Assembly (NCBI RefSeq): GCF_949987515.2
Contig: NC_082694.2
Span: 39,927,951-39,991,950, forward strand
Direction of reading: 5' to 3'
DNA length: 64,000 bases
Source: Delphinus delphis
Lineage: Eukaryota; Chordata; Mammalia; Artiodactyla; Delphinidae
The notes under the pieces are model-generated. The model saw only the letters and a program-made list of their open reading frames with translations. It was not told the DNA's origin and searched no databases. The position numbers were made by a program, and so were the translations under genes. Below are positions 1 through 11,892 of this stretch, one piece after another. Every line of letters begins with the position of its first letter. Positions within the stretch are counted from its first letter, which is position 1.

Positions 1-493
1 TGAGCGTCTTCCTTGATGACATTCTGGTGTCTGGAGCCCTCATGACTGCAGCACTCCCTGCAGTGCTTGCTTGATCAGGGGGAATATGCAGCAAGGGTTT
101 GAAGACTCCACCATAAAACAAGAGTAATGACCTGTAGTCCATGGGGCCGTTAGGACGACAAATGGGGATTACAGCAGATGAGAGGACTAGGCCCTGTGTG
201 GAGCTTGACTCACAGCCCCCAGCACACCGGGGTGTCTTGCCTGCCAGCCTTCCTCTGTGCCTTTCCATGGAATGGCAGATCATTGAGAGGGAAGGTTTCA
301 CCCCCTTTATGTCTGTGATATGGAATATATAACATAGTATGCAGGAGAAATCTTTACTGAGAAATGTTCACTGCAGGAAAGGTCTTGGTTATTTAACAGG
401 AGGCTTCCTTTTCCTCCCTGTAAACAGAGGAATGTCAGTAATGAACTGTTCACGAGAGGGACACCAGGTTCCCAGCTTTCTAAGCTGGAAGAG
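1..493. other. Unrecognised sequence, no gene seen
   Basis: I see no repeat family, exon or RNA gene here. The short frames on both strands lack any recognisable domain and look like chance openings. Confidence 0.5.
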
Positions 494-664
494 CAGTGAT
501 TCCGAACGTTGGTATGGGTAAGAATTATCTGGGGGAGCTGGTTCAAATGCAGATTATCTGCCAGTGCCCGCAGAGATGCAGATTTAGTAGGTGTCTACAT
601 TTTAATAAGCAACACCAGGTGGTTTTATCTACTTCTCCTAAGAGACCACTTCGAGAATCAGTGA
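494..664 (+). mobile_element. MER5A-like hAT-Charlie MITE
   Basis: The element begins CAGTGATTCC and ends GAGAATCAGTG, a decayed form of the terminal inverted repeat CAGTGGTTCTC/GAGAACCACTG. The middle, with AGATTTAGTAGGTGTC followed by TTTTAATAAGCAACACCAGG, follows the MER5A consensus. Length (about 170 bp) is right for this non-autonomous DNA transposon. It has no coding capacity. Confidence 0.75.
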
Positions 665-1830
665 TGCTGACAACACCGGCACCCTCAAATTCCTGATGCC
701 TCCTGTTCTCAGAGCCCATCCCTGGTGTTTGAGGTGTCACTGACAGACAGGAAGTTTCCCTCTTCTTCAATGCCAGATAGTTTTTCCAGGCAAACCCTTA
801 GCAATAACAAAATGGCTCCTGGCCAGGGACTCCCACCTCATGAGCTGCTTCGCCTCCTGGAGACAGTCCCAGGGCAGAGTCTTGGCATCTCTTCAGAGGG
901 AATCCACCACTTTAAACCCATTCTTCCTTCACTCAGATACAGGGGCAGAAAACTTTCCCCCAACCTTGACATCATGCCTACTTCTTGACAACCCTATTCA
1001 AGTGTTGTGTTTCTGGGTCTCAGATTGCATATTTGTCCTTGAGCTGCCCAAGAATGTGGGACAGCCCAGCTGTGATTCAGTTTATTTTCATGGGTAGGGA
1101 TGGGAAAGGTGGTGAGGACTCTTAGGGGAAGGGGTTGGTCCCCCTTCTCATCATGGGTGAAGAGGGTTGTTTGTAGCTTCTCAAGTCCACAGGCATAAAA
1201 GTCCCACAACATCTAGAATCCCAGCTGGGCTGTGTGGTGAGCTCTTGACAGTCACTGCAGACCAGCAGGAACACACTGAGATTTAGCATTTGACCCGCAG
1301 TCCTGCAATCTGCTTGCTGATTTGCGAGGGTAGTCTTTGTGGTTCCTCTTCAGTCCCATGTCTGCTGTCTCCGGCACCCGGTTTCCTCTCTCTTCTCTTT
1401 CTTCCTTCCTTTTTGATTCTCTCTTTCGCTCTCTCTGTTCCCTCTGCATTTTTCAGCCCTTTACAATGGAAGCATCTGTCTTAAATCTGCAGGGCTAGTA
1501 CAAATGTTTACTAGGCTTATTTAATAGGAAGAATAATGATAAGTGCTTCTGTTTGTTTTACTAAGTGATCCCCAAGCAGGAAAAAAGAAAATCCTCCGCC
1601 TACGGGGAAGATACAATCACCCTAAATTTGTATTCATAAAGAGGAGGAAAAGACTAATATTGTGATTATAGTCATCACTCATCAGTATTGGTCAGATCCC
1701 TTTGTACCATCTCATCAGCAACAACCTTGCTGTAGACCAAAACCTAAAGAAGGAGAGCGCCTTTGGGGGTTGGCTGAGGTGAGGGACGGTTGAACTGTTA
1801 CATTCTAAGCCCAAAGGGAGCCATATGCTT
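665..1830. other. Unrecognised sequence with a short CT-rich tract
   Basis: No gene or clear repeat family seen. A polypyrimidine-rich patch lies at about 1376-1445. The rest is ordinary-composition sequence. Confidence 0.45.
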
Positions 1831-2396
1831 TTTAAAAACAACTATACTGAAGTATGATTGACATACAATAAACATATTTAAAGTGTAAAATTTGAAAAAT
1901 TTGGATAAGTGCACACACCTGGGAAACCATCATCACAATGAAGATAGTGAACATATCCATCCCTCAATGTCCCTTTGTAATTCTTTGTTCCTGTCCCTCT
2001 GGTCCCCTCTGACAATCCATTAAACACTGATCTGCTTTCTGTCACTATAGATTAGCTTGCATTTTCTAGAGTTTTATGTAAGTGGAATCATGAAGCATGG
2101 CTCTTTTCGTCTGACTACTTTCACTCATCATGGTTATTTTGAGGTTCATCCTTGTTGTTCTGTGTTGAATAGTTCCTGCTTTTAATTGTTGAGAAGTATT
2201 ATGTTGTATGCATATGCCACAGTTGTTTATCCAGTCACCTCCTGATAGATATTTGGGTCATTTCCAGTTTGGGCTGTATAATAAAGCTGCTCTAACATTT
2301 GTGTACAAGTCTTTATATGGGTAATATACATTTTCTTTTCTCTTGGGTAAATACGTAGGAGTGGAATGCAGAGCCATATGGTTTTTAAGAAGCTGC
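1831..2396 (-). mobile_element. Old L1 (L1M) 3' end, antisense
   Basis: Read on the plus strand this is the reverse complement of an L1M 3' UTR (about 1831-2060, with the motif around ATTGACATACAATAAAC) followed by the reversed end of ORF2. The ORF2 part includes the stretch encoding the residues near 'GVEFHS..YLPKRKE' and ends at GTTTTTAAGAAGCTGC. It is heavily mutated and has no usable frame. A MIR abuts its inner end, so the element was truncated or broken there. Confidence 0.8.
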
Positions 2397-2562
2397 AGGG
2401 GTGATTGGAAAGAATATAGGTCTGGCAGTCAGGAAATCTGGGTTTAATCTCAATTTTTCTAGTTCCTAGCTGTGTGACCATAGGCAAGGCACTTAACAAC
2501 TCTGGGTCTTGTGTTACCTGTCTGTCAAATGAGATGAAAACCAATATGTGACCCTCACACAC
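2397..2562 (+). mobile_element. MIR SINE
   Basis: The core signature CTAGCTGTGTGACCATAGGCAA with GGCACTTAACAACTCTGGG matches MIR, an ancient tRNA-derived SINE mobilised by L2. It abuts the preceding L1M fragment. Confidence 0.85.
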
Positions 2563-3070
2563 ACAGATGAGAGGAGGACCAAGGGACATAACCCAGAACA
2601 TTGCCAACTTTAAAGGCCCCACAGAGCATTATGAAGAATAGGCTCCCAGAGGGATAATTATATGCTTTAGGTCTTGCTTTGCCAAGAGAGGGAACTGTCC
2701 AAAGTCTTTGGAGATGAAGAATTGCATTTGGTGTTTTCTTGTTGCCCCCAGCTGCAATTTCTCTCTTTTTCCACCTTCCACATCCCTTCCATCTCCTGTT
2801 ATGGTTCTCCTGCAAAGATGGGCCCATTGAACAAGAGTGAACTCTTAGACACATTGAGTGAAACAAGTCACAGTTGGAATTAACTTTCCTTCCCTGTCTA
2901 TGGTTCATAAATCCAGATGCTAAAAGCAAATCAGAAGGGTAATATCATATAGCTTAGACCTCAAGAAAGCACTGTAGTCCTCAAGAATTTTACTAAGACA
3001 TAGTTGTCAAAGGATGCTCTTATATACAGGTCTGGTTTCTTAGGTCACTTTCTCTTCTAAGAGGTGTTAT
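2563..3070. other. Unrecognised sequence
   Basis: No gene or recognisable repeat. Frames on both strands are short and have no domain that I know. Confidence 0.4.
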
Positions 3071-3265
3071 GCACAGTGGATAGTGTCTTTGGGGAATGAC
3101 AGGCTTGTGTTCACGTTCAGGTTTTACTACATATTGACTATTATGTCTTGGCACTGCTTCACTTATAAGGGTCCATTTCTTCATTGGTCAAATAGGAATG
3201 TTAACAATAATGCTTACCCAATCTGATTGTTCTGAGGATTAACTAAAGTAAGGTGCACACTTATG
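3071..3265 (+). mobile_element. MIR SINE
   Basis: A diverged MIR. The order is intact: GCACAGTGGATAGTGTC, then a decayed core (ATTGACTATTATGTCTTGGC), then GGTCAAATAGGAATG and GAGGATTAACTAAAGTAAGG near the 3' end. Confidence 0.7.
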
Positions 3266-3899
3266 CTTTGAAGTTATAAAGTTCTGCCAGACCTTTGTAG
3301 CTATCTTTCTCTCCAGACTGCATGTCTTAAAGAAGAGGTGATCCTTCAGTGGAAGAGCTGGGTGAACTTGTACATTTTGTGAGCTGGGGTGGCAAAAGTC
3401 GTCCCTCATTGTCAGGATACCATCCTCCATATCTGGAATCCCTAGTGTTGGTCACTGTAAGTCAGTGTGCTGTCTGAAGGTAACTTTAAAAGGACAAGTA
3501 TGTTTACTTCACAGCAACCATCCATGAATTAGTGTATAAATTACCCCATTTTCTTAGCAAAGGTCTTCAGAATGTGGGAAGAGAGTGAGTATAGGGATGA
3601 GTGGTTGGGAGTGCAGAACCCTGGACCATACAAGAGAAAAAGTAAGGGCATCTAAATGGGAAGGAAATGACAAGCTTCACCTTCTCATTTATTTCTAGGA
3701 CCATTCCTGGCCACGGGGAGGCAGTTTACACCATCATTTCAGTAGTTCTATTGAAGACTTTTTCTTTATCTCCTTTAAACATTCCATTATTCTTTCCTTT
3801 CTTCCCCAAGCCCATCCATATGTCTTACTATACCACTAGGGGCAGTTTCTTACTAAATCAAACAAATATCAGATAAAGAGAGTTTCTCTCTTGCCCATA
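3266..3899. other. Unrecognised sequence
   Basis: No exon, RNA gene or clear repeat family seen in this stretch. Confidence 0.4.
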
Positions 3900-4095
3900 T
3901 TACTTCATTTATTCTCAAGACTTTGCTATGAATCAGTGAAGAAAACAGGTGGTGCTATGTATATTACAAAGATGGAAAAATGGAGGAATAAAGAGGCTAA
4001 GGGTCTTTTTCAGGATCTCAAATTTAATGGCAAAACCAAGTGGTCACACGTTCAGAATGTCAAGTTACTGAGGCTGCTGCCTAGGTGAGACTCCA
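3900..4095 (-). mobile_element. Probable degenerate MIR, antisense
   Basis: Scattered agreement with reversed MIR: TACTTCATTTATTCTCAAGAC, then GATGGAAAAATGGAGGAATAA in place of GATGAGGAAACTGAGG, then GTGGTCACACG. It is too decayed to be sure. Confidence 0.4.
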
Positions 4096-4304
4096 GGACT
4101 CAAAGGCCTTTCTCTGATAGGGGCTGATTCTAGTCAAAGGAAGATGATTCCTACCAGAGGAAAAACTGGAGAGGACGTCCCTCATTTTTTCCTTTGAGGG
4201 TCAACAGTACAGAGTGTTATCAGATGTTGTGTCCTGTAGGTCCTAGATGTTTCAAGGACATCTGTATCACTTGGATAAACAGAAGAGGAAATAATTTTGT
4301 CAAG

Positions 4305-5439
4305 AACGTGACTTCTACTAAAAACACCCCAAGTATTAAAGCAATCTTGAGAAAGAACAACAAAGCTGGAGGCATCATGCCTCCTGATTTCAAACTATAT
4401 TACAAAGCTATAGTAATCAAAACAGTGTGGTATTGGCATGAAAACAGACATATTGGTCAATGGAACAGAACAGAGAGCCCAGAAGTAAACCCACGCATAT
4501 ATGGTGAATTAATTTATGACGAAGGAGCTAAGAACATACAATGGGAAGAGAACAGTCTAGTCTCTTTAATAAATGGTAGTGGAAAAACTGGACAGCCCCA
4601 TGCAAAAGAATGAAACTGGACCACTATGTTAACATTATAAAAAATGAACTAAAATGGATTAAAGACTTGAACATAAGATTTGAAACCATAAAATTCCTAG
4701 AGAGAAACATCGGCAGTAAGCTCCTTGACATTGGTCTTGGTGATGATATTTTGGATTTGACACCAAAAGCAAAGGCAACAAAAACAAAAATAAACAGGTG
4801 AGACAACATCAAAGTAAAAGCTTCTGCATAGTAAAGGAACCATCAACAAAATGAAAAAGCAACCTATGGAATGGGAAAAAATATTTGCAAATCTTATATC
4901 TGATAAGGGGTTAATATTCAAACTATGTAAAGAACTCATGTAACTCAATAGTGAAAAAAATCCAATTAAAAATGGTAGAGGATCTGAATAGATATTTTTC
5001 CAAAGAGAACATACAGATGGCCAACAGATACATGAAAAGGTGTTCAGCACTAATGATTAGGGAAATGCAAATTAATACCACAATGAGATATCACCTTACA
5101 TATGTTAGAATGGCTATTACCAAAAAGACAAGAAAGAGCAAGTGTTGGCAAGGAAGTGGAGAAAAGGGAACCCTCCTGCACTGTTGGTGGGAATGTAAAT
5201 TGGTGCAGCCACTATAGAAAACATTATGGAGGTTCCTCAAAAAGTTAAAACTAGAACTACCATATGATTCAGCAATCAATCCCACTTCTAGGAATTTATC
5301 TAAAGGAAACAAAAACATTAACTTCAAAAAATACCTGCATCCCCATGTTCATTGCACCATTATTTACAATAGCTAAGACATGGAAATGACCTAGTGTCCA
5401 TCAGTGGATGAATGGATAAAGAAAGTGTGATAAATGTTG

Positions 5440-5487
<48 letters not shown>

Positions 5488-6011
5488 AATATTATTCAAC
5501 AATAAAAAAGGAGGAAACTCTGCCATTTGTCTTAACTTGGATGGATCTTGAGGTCATTATGCCAAGTGAAATAAGTCAGACAGAGAAAGACAAATACCAT
5601 ATGATCTCACTTATATGTAGAATCTAAAAAACAAGCAAACAAAACTAAACTCATAGATATAAAGAACAGATTGGTGGTTGCCAGAGGCGGGGTGTCAGGT
5701 GGTGAGTGAAATGGGTGAAGATGGTCAAAAAGTACAAACTTCCAGTTATAAAATAAATAAGTCCTGGGGATGTAATGTACAGCATAGTGATTATAGTTAA
5801 TAATACTATGTTGTATATTTGAAAGTTGCTAAGACAGTAGAACTTAAAAGTTCTCATCACAAGAAAAAAATTTGTAACTGTGTGATGATGGATCTTAACT
5901 AGACTTATTGTGGTGATCATTTCACAGCCTATACAAGTATTGAATCATTACACTGTACACCTGAAACACTATGATGTTACACGTCAATTATATCTCAATT
6001 AAAAAAAAAAT
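4305..6011 (+). mobile_element. Old L1 (L1M) 3' half, sense
   Basis: This is a 5'-truncated L1 starting inside the C-terminal half of ORF2 and running through the 3' UTR to a short A tail at about 6001-6010. Frames at 4305-4613 and 4610-4801 give typical ORF2 C-terminal sequence ([20 protein letters not shown], then PLMNQLHMQ-like). A third frame at 4951-5217 covers the region of the Cys-rich motif, where the first pair reads CWQGS instead of CxxxC. A CA microsatellite at 5443-5485 interrupts the end of ORF2. Frameshifts and stops make it dead. Confidence 0.9.
5443..5485. repeat. (CA)n microsatellite inside L1M ORF2
   Basis: About 21 uninterrupted CA units. They expand the natural TATACACAATGGAATAT segment of L1 ORF2, so the L1 sequence seeded the repeat. 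Confidence 0.98.
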
Positions 6012-6304
6012 TTTCCCTACTGGGCTGAATTCGTAGCCCCAGAGAAGAAATTCCTGTAGAATTTCACACACACAAACACACACATACAGAAAAGAACAAC
6101 AACAAAAGGACATGACTCCCTTTCCCTTTAGTTTCGTAGGACTGCCTATGGCAAGGTGATACTGTATTTCGTTATGCTGTTGGCCAGCAAATCCTGAACA
6201 GGCAGGCTGAATGGGGCACCCACCTGATGTTGTTTCTTTGCATGTGAGCCCTGAGTGCTGCTGAAGCTGGACGTGATTCTGCTTTCCCCAGATCCCTTCT
6301 GCAG
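6012..6304. other. Unrecognised sequence with a small CA-rich patch
   Basis: An imperfect CA-rich patch lies at 6066-6087 and an A-rich one at about 6090-6110. Nothing else is recognised. Confidence 0.45.
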
Positions 6305-6465
6305 CATGTTAAAGCTAGAAGGGATTTTGGCACTTTTTAATGAGGAAGCTGAGATACAAAGAAATGTGACTCACTGGAGGTTATGTGTCTAGTTGATGAA
6401 AACTCAGATCTCATTTCTGTATCAGCATTCTTTCAGCGGTGCTATGCGTCTCCCTCCCACACTCT
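6305..6465 (-). mobile_element. MIR SINE, antisense
   Basis: Reversed MIR: TTTTAATGAGGAAGCTGAGA, then TGTGACTCACTGGAGG and TTATGTGTCTAGTTGATG matching the reversed core (GGTCACACAGCTAG). Confidence 0.65.
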
Positions 6466-7747
6466 GAGAATTGGGCCTAATGGGCTCTTGTGAGTTTACC
6501 ATCTGGAGTAAGAAGCACTATACCTACCATTTACTGCTGTCCCTCTCTGAGGGGGAAGAGGCCTTGACGGCAGTGTGCCTGCTTCTCCTCAGAGATGGGA
6601 GCCACAGAAGCACTGGAATTTGGTGACTTCTCTGAAAAGAAGATGACTCACTGTCCTGAATACCCAAGTCTTTACAGCTTTGCCCATCTGTGGGCTTCCG
6701 ACTCACCCTGTTCCCCCTTGATGATCCATCAACCTTCTGAAAATGAAACCATCTTCAGGAAAATCTAGGCTGCCAGAGATCCAGATAGATGATTAAAAAC
6801 AAGGAAATGGGCCGGCCCAAGGAATAGGTGGCATTTGCCTTTAGGTCCTATTGGCCATCATATCTCCCCACCCCCTCACCTCCCTTTTGGTGCTGCTTTC
6901 CCAAACACCAAGATACTGACCGTTCCCATTCCTCACCTTCCTGGACCTGCCCGAGTGGGGCACTTAGTGGTCCATGCCTCCTGCCCCAAATGACTATTCT
7001 TTGTCCTGACCCATTACCAGGGAACCAATTAGCTGTATTCCAGTGGAAAAATATACATGAAGACTTGGCGGTTGAGAACACTTTATTGTGCTCTCTTCTC
7101 TGGGGCATTTGCATTTTGAGGGGAGCCCTAAAGCTTACTATGACTCAATCAGAGACTCAGGAATTGCAGCCACTATAGCACGCTGGTGGGGCAGGCTTAC
7201 AGTGCTAACCCTTGTATCACAACACACAGAGGCAGCCTGAGGAATCAAGAAGATGCCATCCTCTGTTGTGAATGCCTGGCAACCTCCCTCTCATGCGTTC
7301 TTATGTGTGATGTTTCAAGTACCAGCTGATTGGCTGAATGGTCCCCGTATTTTCATGACCTCCAAATTCAGTATGTCTCTGTTTTGAACTTCGAAAAACC
7401 AAAAAATGTCATTTGTGTGGCCATATGCACATAGTCATATTTCACCCTTGGAGCTTACTCACCTGGCAACCTGAACAGCTTGGGAGCATGGCCATAGCCC
7501 TACTCTTCATATTTGTAGGGTCTAAGTCAAGAGAGCAAATGGAAGACCATATAACATATGTCTAAATATTTCACAGTGTTGTAAATCAAGCTAATGGACT
7601 ATTACATCGAATACTTCTATCCTCCAGTCTCAACAATTATACCTTCCTGATGGCAAAATTGACAAATACGTTTAAAGCTATTCTTATTATGTGACTGAAG
7701 GTTGGCAGGAAATCAAAGATGACAGAATTTAATTGTTCCTGTGCATA
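6466..7747. other. Unrecognised sequence
   Basis: 1.3 kb without a recognised gene or repeat. The frame at 6828-7178 (116 codons) has a composition and sequence I cannot relate to any family, and it overlaps an equally long antisense frame, so I treat it as chance. Confidence 0.4.
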
Positions 7748-7761
7748 TTGGAGTAATTTTT

Positions 7762-7964
7762 TTTTTTTTTTGCAGTACACGGGCCTCTCACTGTTGTGGC
7801 CTCTCCCATTGCGGAGCACAGGCTCCGGACGCACAGGCTTAGCGGCCATGGCTCACGGGCCCAGCCACTCCGCGGCATGTGGGATCTTCCCAGACCGGGG
7901 CATGAACCCGTGTCCCCTGCATCAGCAGGTGGACTCTCAACCACTGCACCACCAGGGAAGCCCC
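7762..7964 (-). mobile_element. CHR-type tRNA-derived SINE, short class
   Basis: Antisense copy: a T tract (reversed A tail) on the left and CACCAGGGAAGCCCC (reversed GGGCTTCCCTGGTG head) on the right. The tRNA-like head holds a decayed B box (ATGAACCCGTG reversed). A perfect 14-bp TSD, TTGGAGTAATTTTT, lies at 7748-7761 and 7965-7978, so this is a complete insertion. Confidence 0.95.
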
Positions 7965-7978
7965 TTGGAGTAATTTTT

Positions 7979-8236
7979 ATGGTTGAGGATGTTTGGCTAA
8001 TTAATAAAGGCATATATGTATTTTATTTTCTTAATTGTAACAAAAATCACAAATTGTGGGATGATAATCAAGATTTTCACCCATTTGGTTTTATTATTGA
8101 CAGTAGTGGTCCAGGAAATAAAAACTGTAATTGTAATAAAAGTGTACAGATGAAAATACTTTCATAAAAGTGTAATGCACATTAAACATAAAAAAGTTGA
8201 AAATATATTTATGTGTGCTTTCAAAAAGTTACCTCT
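7979..8236. other. AT-rich unrecognised sequence
   Basis: Short AT-rich spacer between two SINEs. No repeat family recognised. Confidence 0.4.
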
Positions 8237-8446
8237 GGGCTTCCCTGGTGGCGCAGTGGTTGAGAGTCTACCTGCTGATGCAGGGGACACAGGTTCGTGC
8301 CCCGGTCTGGGAAGGTCCCACATGCCGTGGAGCGGCTGGGCCCGTGAACCATGGCCACTGAGCCTGTGCGTCCAGAGCCTGTGCTCTGCAACAGGAGAGG
8401 CCACAACAGTGAGAGGCCCGCGTACCGCAAAAAAAAAAAAAAAAAA
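8237..8446 (+). mobile_element. CHR-type SINE, short class, abutting an L1
   Basis: A full-length sense copy from GGGCTTCCCTGGTGGCGCAG to an A tail of about 18 bases ending at 8446. The base after the tail is already L1 ORF2 sequence. I find no convincing TSD for the SINE alone. Confidence 0.95.
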
Positions 8447-9572
8447 TACTATTAGAGGAAAACATAGGAAGAACATTCTTTGACATAAATTACAGCAAGA
8501 TCTTTTTTGATTCACCTCCTAGAGTAAAAGAAATAAAAACAAAAATAAACAAATGGGACCTAATTAAACTTAAAAGCTTTTGCACAGCAAAGGAGACCAT
8601 AAACAAGATGAAAAGACAACCCTCAGAATGGGAGAAAATATTTGCAAATGAAGCAACTGACAAAGGATTAATCTCCAAAATATATAAACAGCTCATGCAG
8701 CTCAATATTAAAAAACAAACAACCCAATCCAAAAATGGGCAGAAGACCTAAATAGACATTTCTCCAAAGAAGACATATAGATGGCCAAGAGGCACATGAA
8801 AAGCTGCTCAGCATCACTAATTATTAGAGAAATGCAAATCAAAACTACAATGAGGTATCACCTCACACCAGGCAGAATGGCCATCATCAGAAAATCTACA
8901 AACAACAAATGCTGGAGAGAGTGTGGAGGAAAGGGAACCCTCTTGCACTGTTGGTGGGAATGCACACTGATAGAGCCACTATGGAGAACAGTATGGAGGT
9001 TCCTTAAAAAACTAAAAATAGAATTACCATATGATCTAGCAATCCCACTACTGGGCATATACCCAGAGAAAACCATAATTCAAAAAGGCACATGCACCCC
9101 AATGTTCATTGCAGCACTATTGACAATAGCCAGGTCATGGAAGCAACGTAAACACCATCAACAGAAGAATGAGTAAAGAAGATGTGGTACATATATACAA
9201 TGGAATATTACTCAGCCATAAAAAGGAATGAAATTGGGTCATTTGTTGAGACGTGGATGGATCTAGAGTCTGTCATATAGAGTGAAATAAGTCAGAAAGA
9301 GAAAAACAAATATTGTATATTAACGCATATATGTGGAACCTAGAAAAATGATGCAGATGAATCAGTTTGCAGGGCCAAAATGGAGACACAGATGTAGAGA
9401 ACAAACGTATGGACACCAAGGGGGGAAAGTGGCGGAGGGGTGGTGATGGTGGTGTGATGAATTGGGAGATTGGGATTGACATGTATACAGTGATGTGTGT
9501 AAAATTGATGACTAATAAGAACTTGCTGTATAAAAAAATAAATAAAATAAAATTTAAAATTAAAAAAAAGAA
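8447..9572 (+). mobile_element. Younger L1, 5'-truncated, sense
   Basis: The element starts inside ORF2 at the codons for '[12 protein letters not shown]'-like sequence and continues through the ORF2 stop and 3' UTR to an A-rich tail (9530-9572). The 3' UTR (GATTGACATGTATACAGTG, ACTAATAAGAACTTGCTGTA) is the same family as the reversed 3' UTR at 33760-33970. The lineage is therefore the relatively recent cetartiodactyl L1. No clear TSD is visible. Confidence 0.92.
8781..9176 (+). pseudogene. L1 ORF2p C-terminal fragment
   Basis: ORF2p is the L1 endonuclease/reverse transcriptase that copies L1 (and SINE) RNA into the genome. This 131-codon open segment covers only its C-terminal part. It keeps the Cys-rich motif intact at about residues 44-61: [18 protein letters not shown], spacing C-x3-C-x7-H-x4-C. 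Endonuclease and RT domains are absent through 5' truncation. The frame closes early in KHHQQKNE, so the last ORF2 residues lie in another frame. It is not a functional gene. Confidence 0.85.
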
Positions 9573-10280
9573 AATTATTCTTAATTTTAGTATTTAATGT
9601 CCATCTACTTGTTAGGCTAAAGATTTAGTATCATACTTCATGAATGTTACACCTAGGTTTATCTAAATATATAAGTTTAAGGATTATATGAATTGTTGAA
9701 TATGCAAAATGTTTCCTAGTTACCCTGTGCAGCTGTTTTGAATACTGTGCTTATTCACAAGTACCTCTGAAGTCATGAATTAGGACACAAAGAAAAGCAT
9801 GAAAAGAATGCTCAGCAGTGCTGGGAAACCAAAGTTATGCGAGAATCTATTGAATTCACGCTATCTAAGAGGGAAGATTTGACAAGATAACTCATATGTC
9901 TATTCTTTTAGCCAAGCAGTTCTAATGCTCAGTTTTCCTGAAGTAGTGTCAAAATCAATGTCAGCAGCAGTGTAGCCCACAAATGTTCATGGCATTCAAA
10001 CACAGCTGCTTCGTGTTTTGAGAATACAGGGAGAGAGATGTGGAGAAGACTTTCCTGGGGCCTCAGCAGGGTTGATCATGAGAGTGGATGTTTATGGTTA
10101 CTGGTTATGCTGTGGCAGCAATGAGTGTTGTGTCCTGAATGACAGAGGTGCCAATGTGTTCTTTAATAAATGTCTTTAATTTTGTTTATTTGTTTGTGAT
10201 ATATATAGCCTTTTCTGAAGTATGAGGCCTATGTCAAGAATCCTTCTTGTCTAGGTCTAGGGTAGCTGTACATGACAGGG
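9573..10280. other. Unrecognised sequence
   Basis: No gene or clear repeat. Moderately AT-rich near 10150-10210. Confidence 0.4.
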
Positions 10281-11166
10281 GTATTAGGGTTCTCCAGAGA
10301 AACAGAACCTACAGGAGATAGCTATATATATATCTAGATATCTATCGATCTATATCTCTCTATATAATATTTAACAAATAACTTTATAAATATAATAAAA
10401 TATAATATAAAAACTAAAATATAATAAATAGTAAAATAAATATACAATATATCAAATACATCAATAAAAAGAAGTATTTATTTATATTTATGAATATTCA
10501 TATTATTATTTATTGTATAATAAAATAGTTAAACATGTTAAAATAAAAATATATAAATATAATATATTCAATATATTTAAAATATATGTTCTATATATAT
10601 TATATATAATTATATTATATATATTATATATAATATAATTATATATATAATGTAATTATAAATATATTATATATAATATAATATATATATAATATTATTA
10701 TATATGTATTATAAAGAATTGGCTCATGTGATATGGAGGCTGAGAAGTCTCAAGACCTGCAGTTGGCAAGCTGAAGACACAGGAGAACTGATGGTGTAGT
10801 TCCAGTCTGAGCTGAAGGGTCTGAGAACCAGCAGAGCCAATGGTGTAAGTTTAGTCTGAAAGCCGGCAGGCCCCATTGCTGATATTTCAGTTCAAGTCTG
10901 AAGGAAAAGACCACTGTCTTAGTTTAAGCAGCCAGTCAGGAGGAGTTCTCTCTTAATAAACTTTCTGCTCTGCTTTGGTAGCTCTTCCGTTGATTAGATG
11001 AAGCTCAGGCACATTAGGGAGGGCAGTCTGTTTTACTCAGTCTACCTATTCAAATGTTAATCTGATCCAGAAACACCCTCTCAGACACACCCAGAATTAT
11101 GTGTGACCAAATGTCTGGGCACTCTATGGCCCAGTCAAATTGACACATAAAATTAGCCATCATAAT
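10281..11166 (-). mobile_element. ERVL solo LTR, MLT2-like, antisense
   Basis: On the plus strand it runs from GGTTCTCCAGAGAAACAGAACC to TTGACACATAAAATTAGCCA. That is the reverse complement of MLT2-type LTRs (TGGTTAATTTTATGTGTCAA ... GGTTCTGTTTCTCTGGAGAA). Intermediate matches include GAATTGGCTCATGTGAT and GACCAAATGTCTGGGCACTC. It is a solo LTR with no viral gene next to it. The normally short TA-rich spot in these LTRs is expanded to about 400 bp. Confidence 0.75.
10316..10715. repeat. Expanded AT-rich/(TATA)n block inside the LTR
   Basis: About 400 bp almost free of G and C, with many TATATA and TATTATATA runs and several local self-complementary stretches (for example 10600-10715). It sits where MLT2-like LTRs carry a short TA repeat. 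Confidence 0.9.
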
Positions 11167-11892
11167 GACCAAGAGCCAGAAAATACGCAAAAAGAGCTCT
11201 CCAAGTAGATGTTTCCACATGCATGGGTTCAAGCTCGTGGCTGTTGCTTGGGAGATGGGACATTTGTGCAGAAATTCTCCATTTCCAGCATTCATGATGG
11301 CATAGCTATACTATAGGCTAATCCTGTAACATGAAATCCTTGTTTCTGAGCAACCAAACAGATCAGGATACATTTAATAAACTTGGTATAAAAAGGTGGG
11401 GAAATGCATAAAATGGTAGAAATAGCTCATCTAAAACTGTCACAACATTCTAAGGCATATTCATAATACAGTAGGGTTCAGCTATCAGGAATATTCACAA
11501 GCATGGATAGCTCACTCCCCAGTGACTCCAGATCAGTGAAACGCAGCTTTATGTGTGCACATACTGTAAATATACCCAATACAGTGACTGAATGCTAGCT
11601 AAGAACAAGATGCACTAGGTTTTCAAAGGGAATTATGAAAGAAGTAAGGAGTAAAATCAGTGACTCTTCTAAGGAGCCTAAAATTTTATAGAGAATTCAA
11701 GGCAGGTCCAAACATGTATCTATAAGCACAGGCCGTAGAAGTGTTCTGATGTATGTATAATTATACACACTTCATTCTTTGGCTTTCCACTCATTTATAA
11801 TTGGTGATAATTTAGACCTAGGGCATGCCAAATTGATGATGTTTTTTTGGCCAAAACAGGGTTTTCAAAGAAAACACAAAGGGAAACATTTC
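11167..11892. other. Unrecognised sequence
   Basis: No exon or clear repeat recognised. Confidence 0.4.

Noticed and set aside
2227..2622. 131-codon minus-strand frame
   Set aside because: Runs through the L1M 3' end and a MIR, so it is a chance fusion of repeat translations.
7762..7964. tRNA-like heads of the SINEs as possible tRNA genes
   Set aside because: They lack an intact cloverleaf and anticodon arm, and are followed by SINE bodies and A tails.
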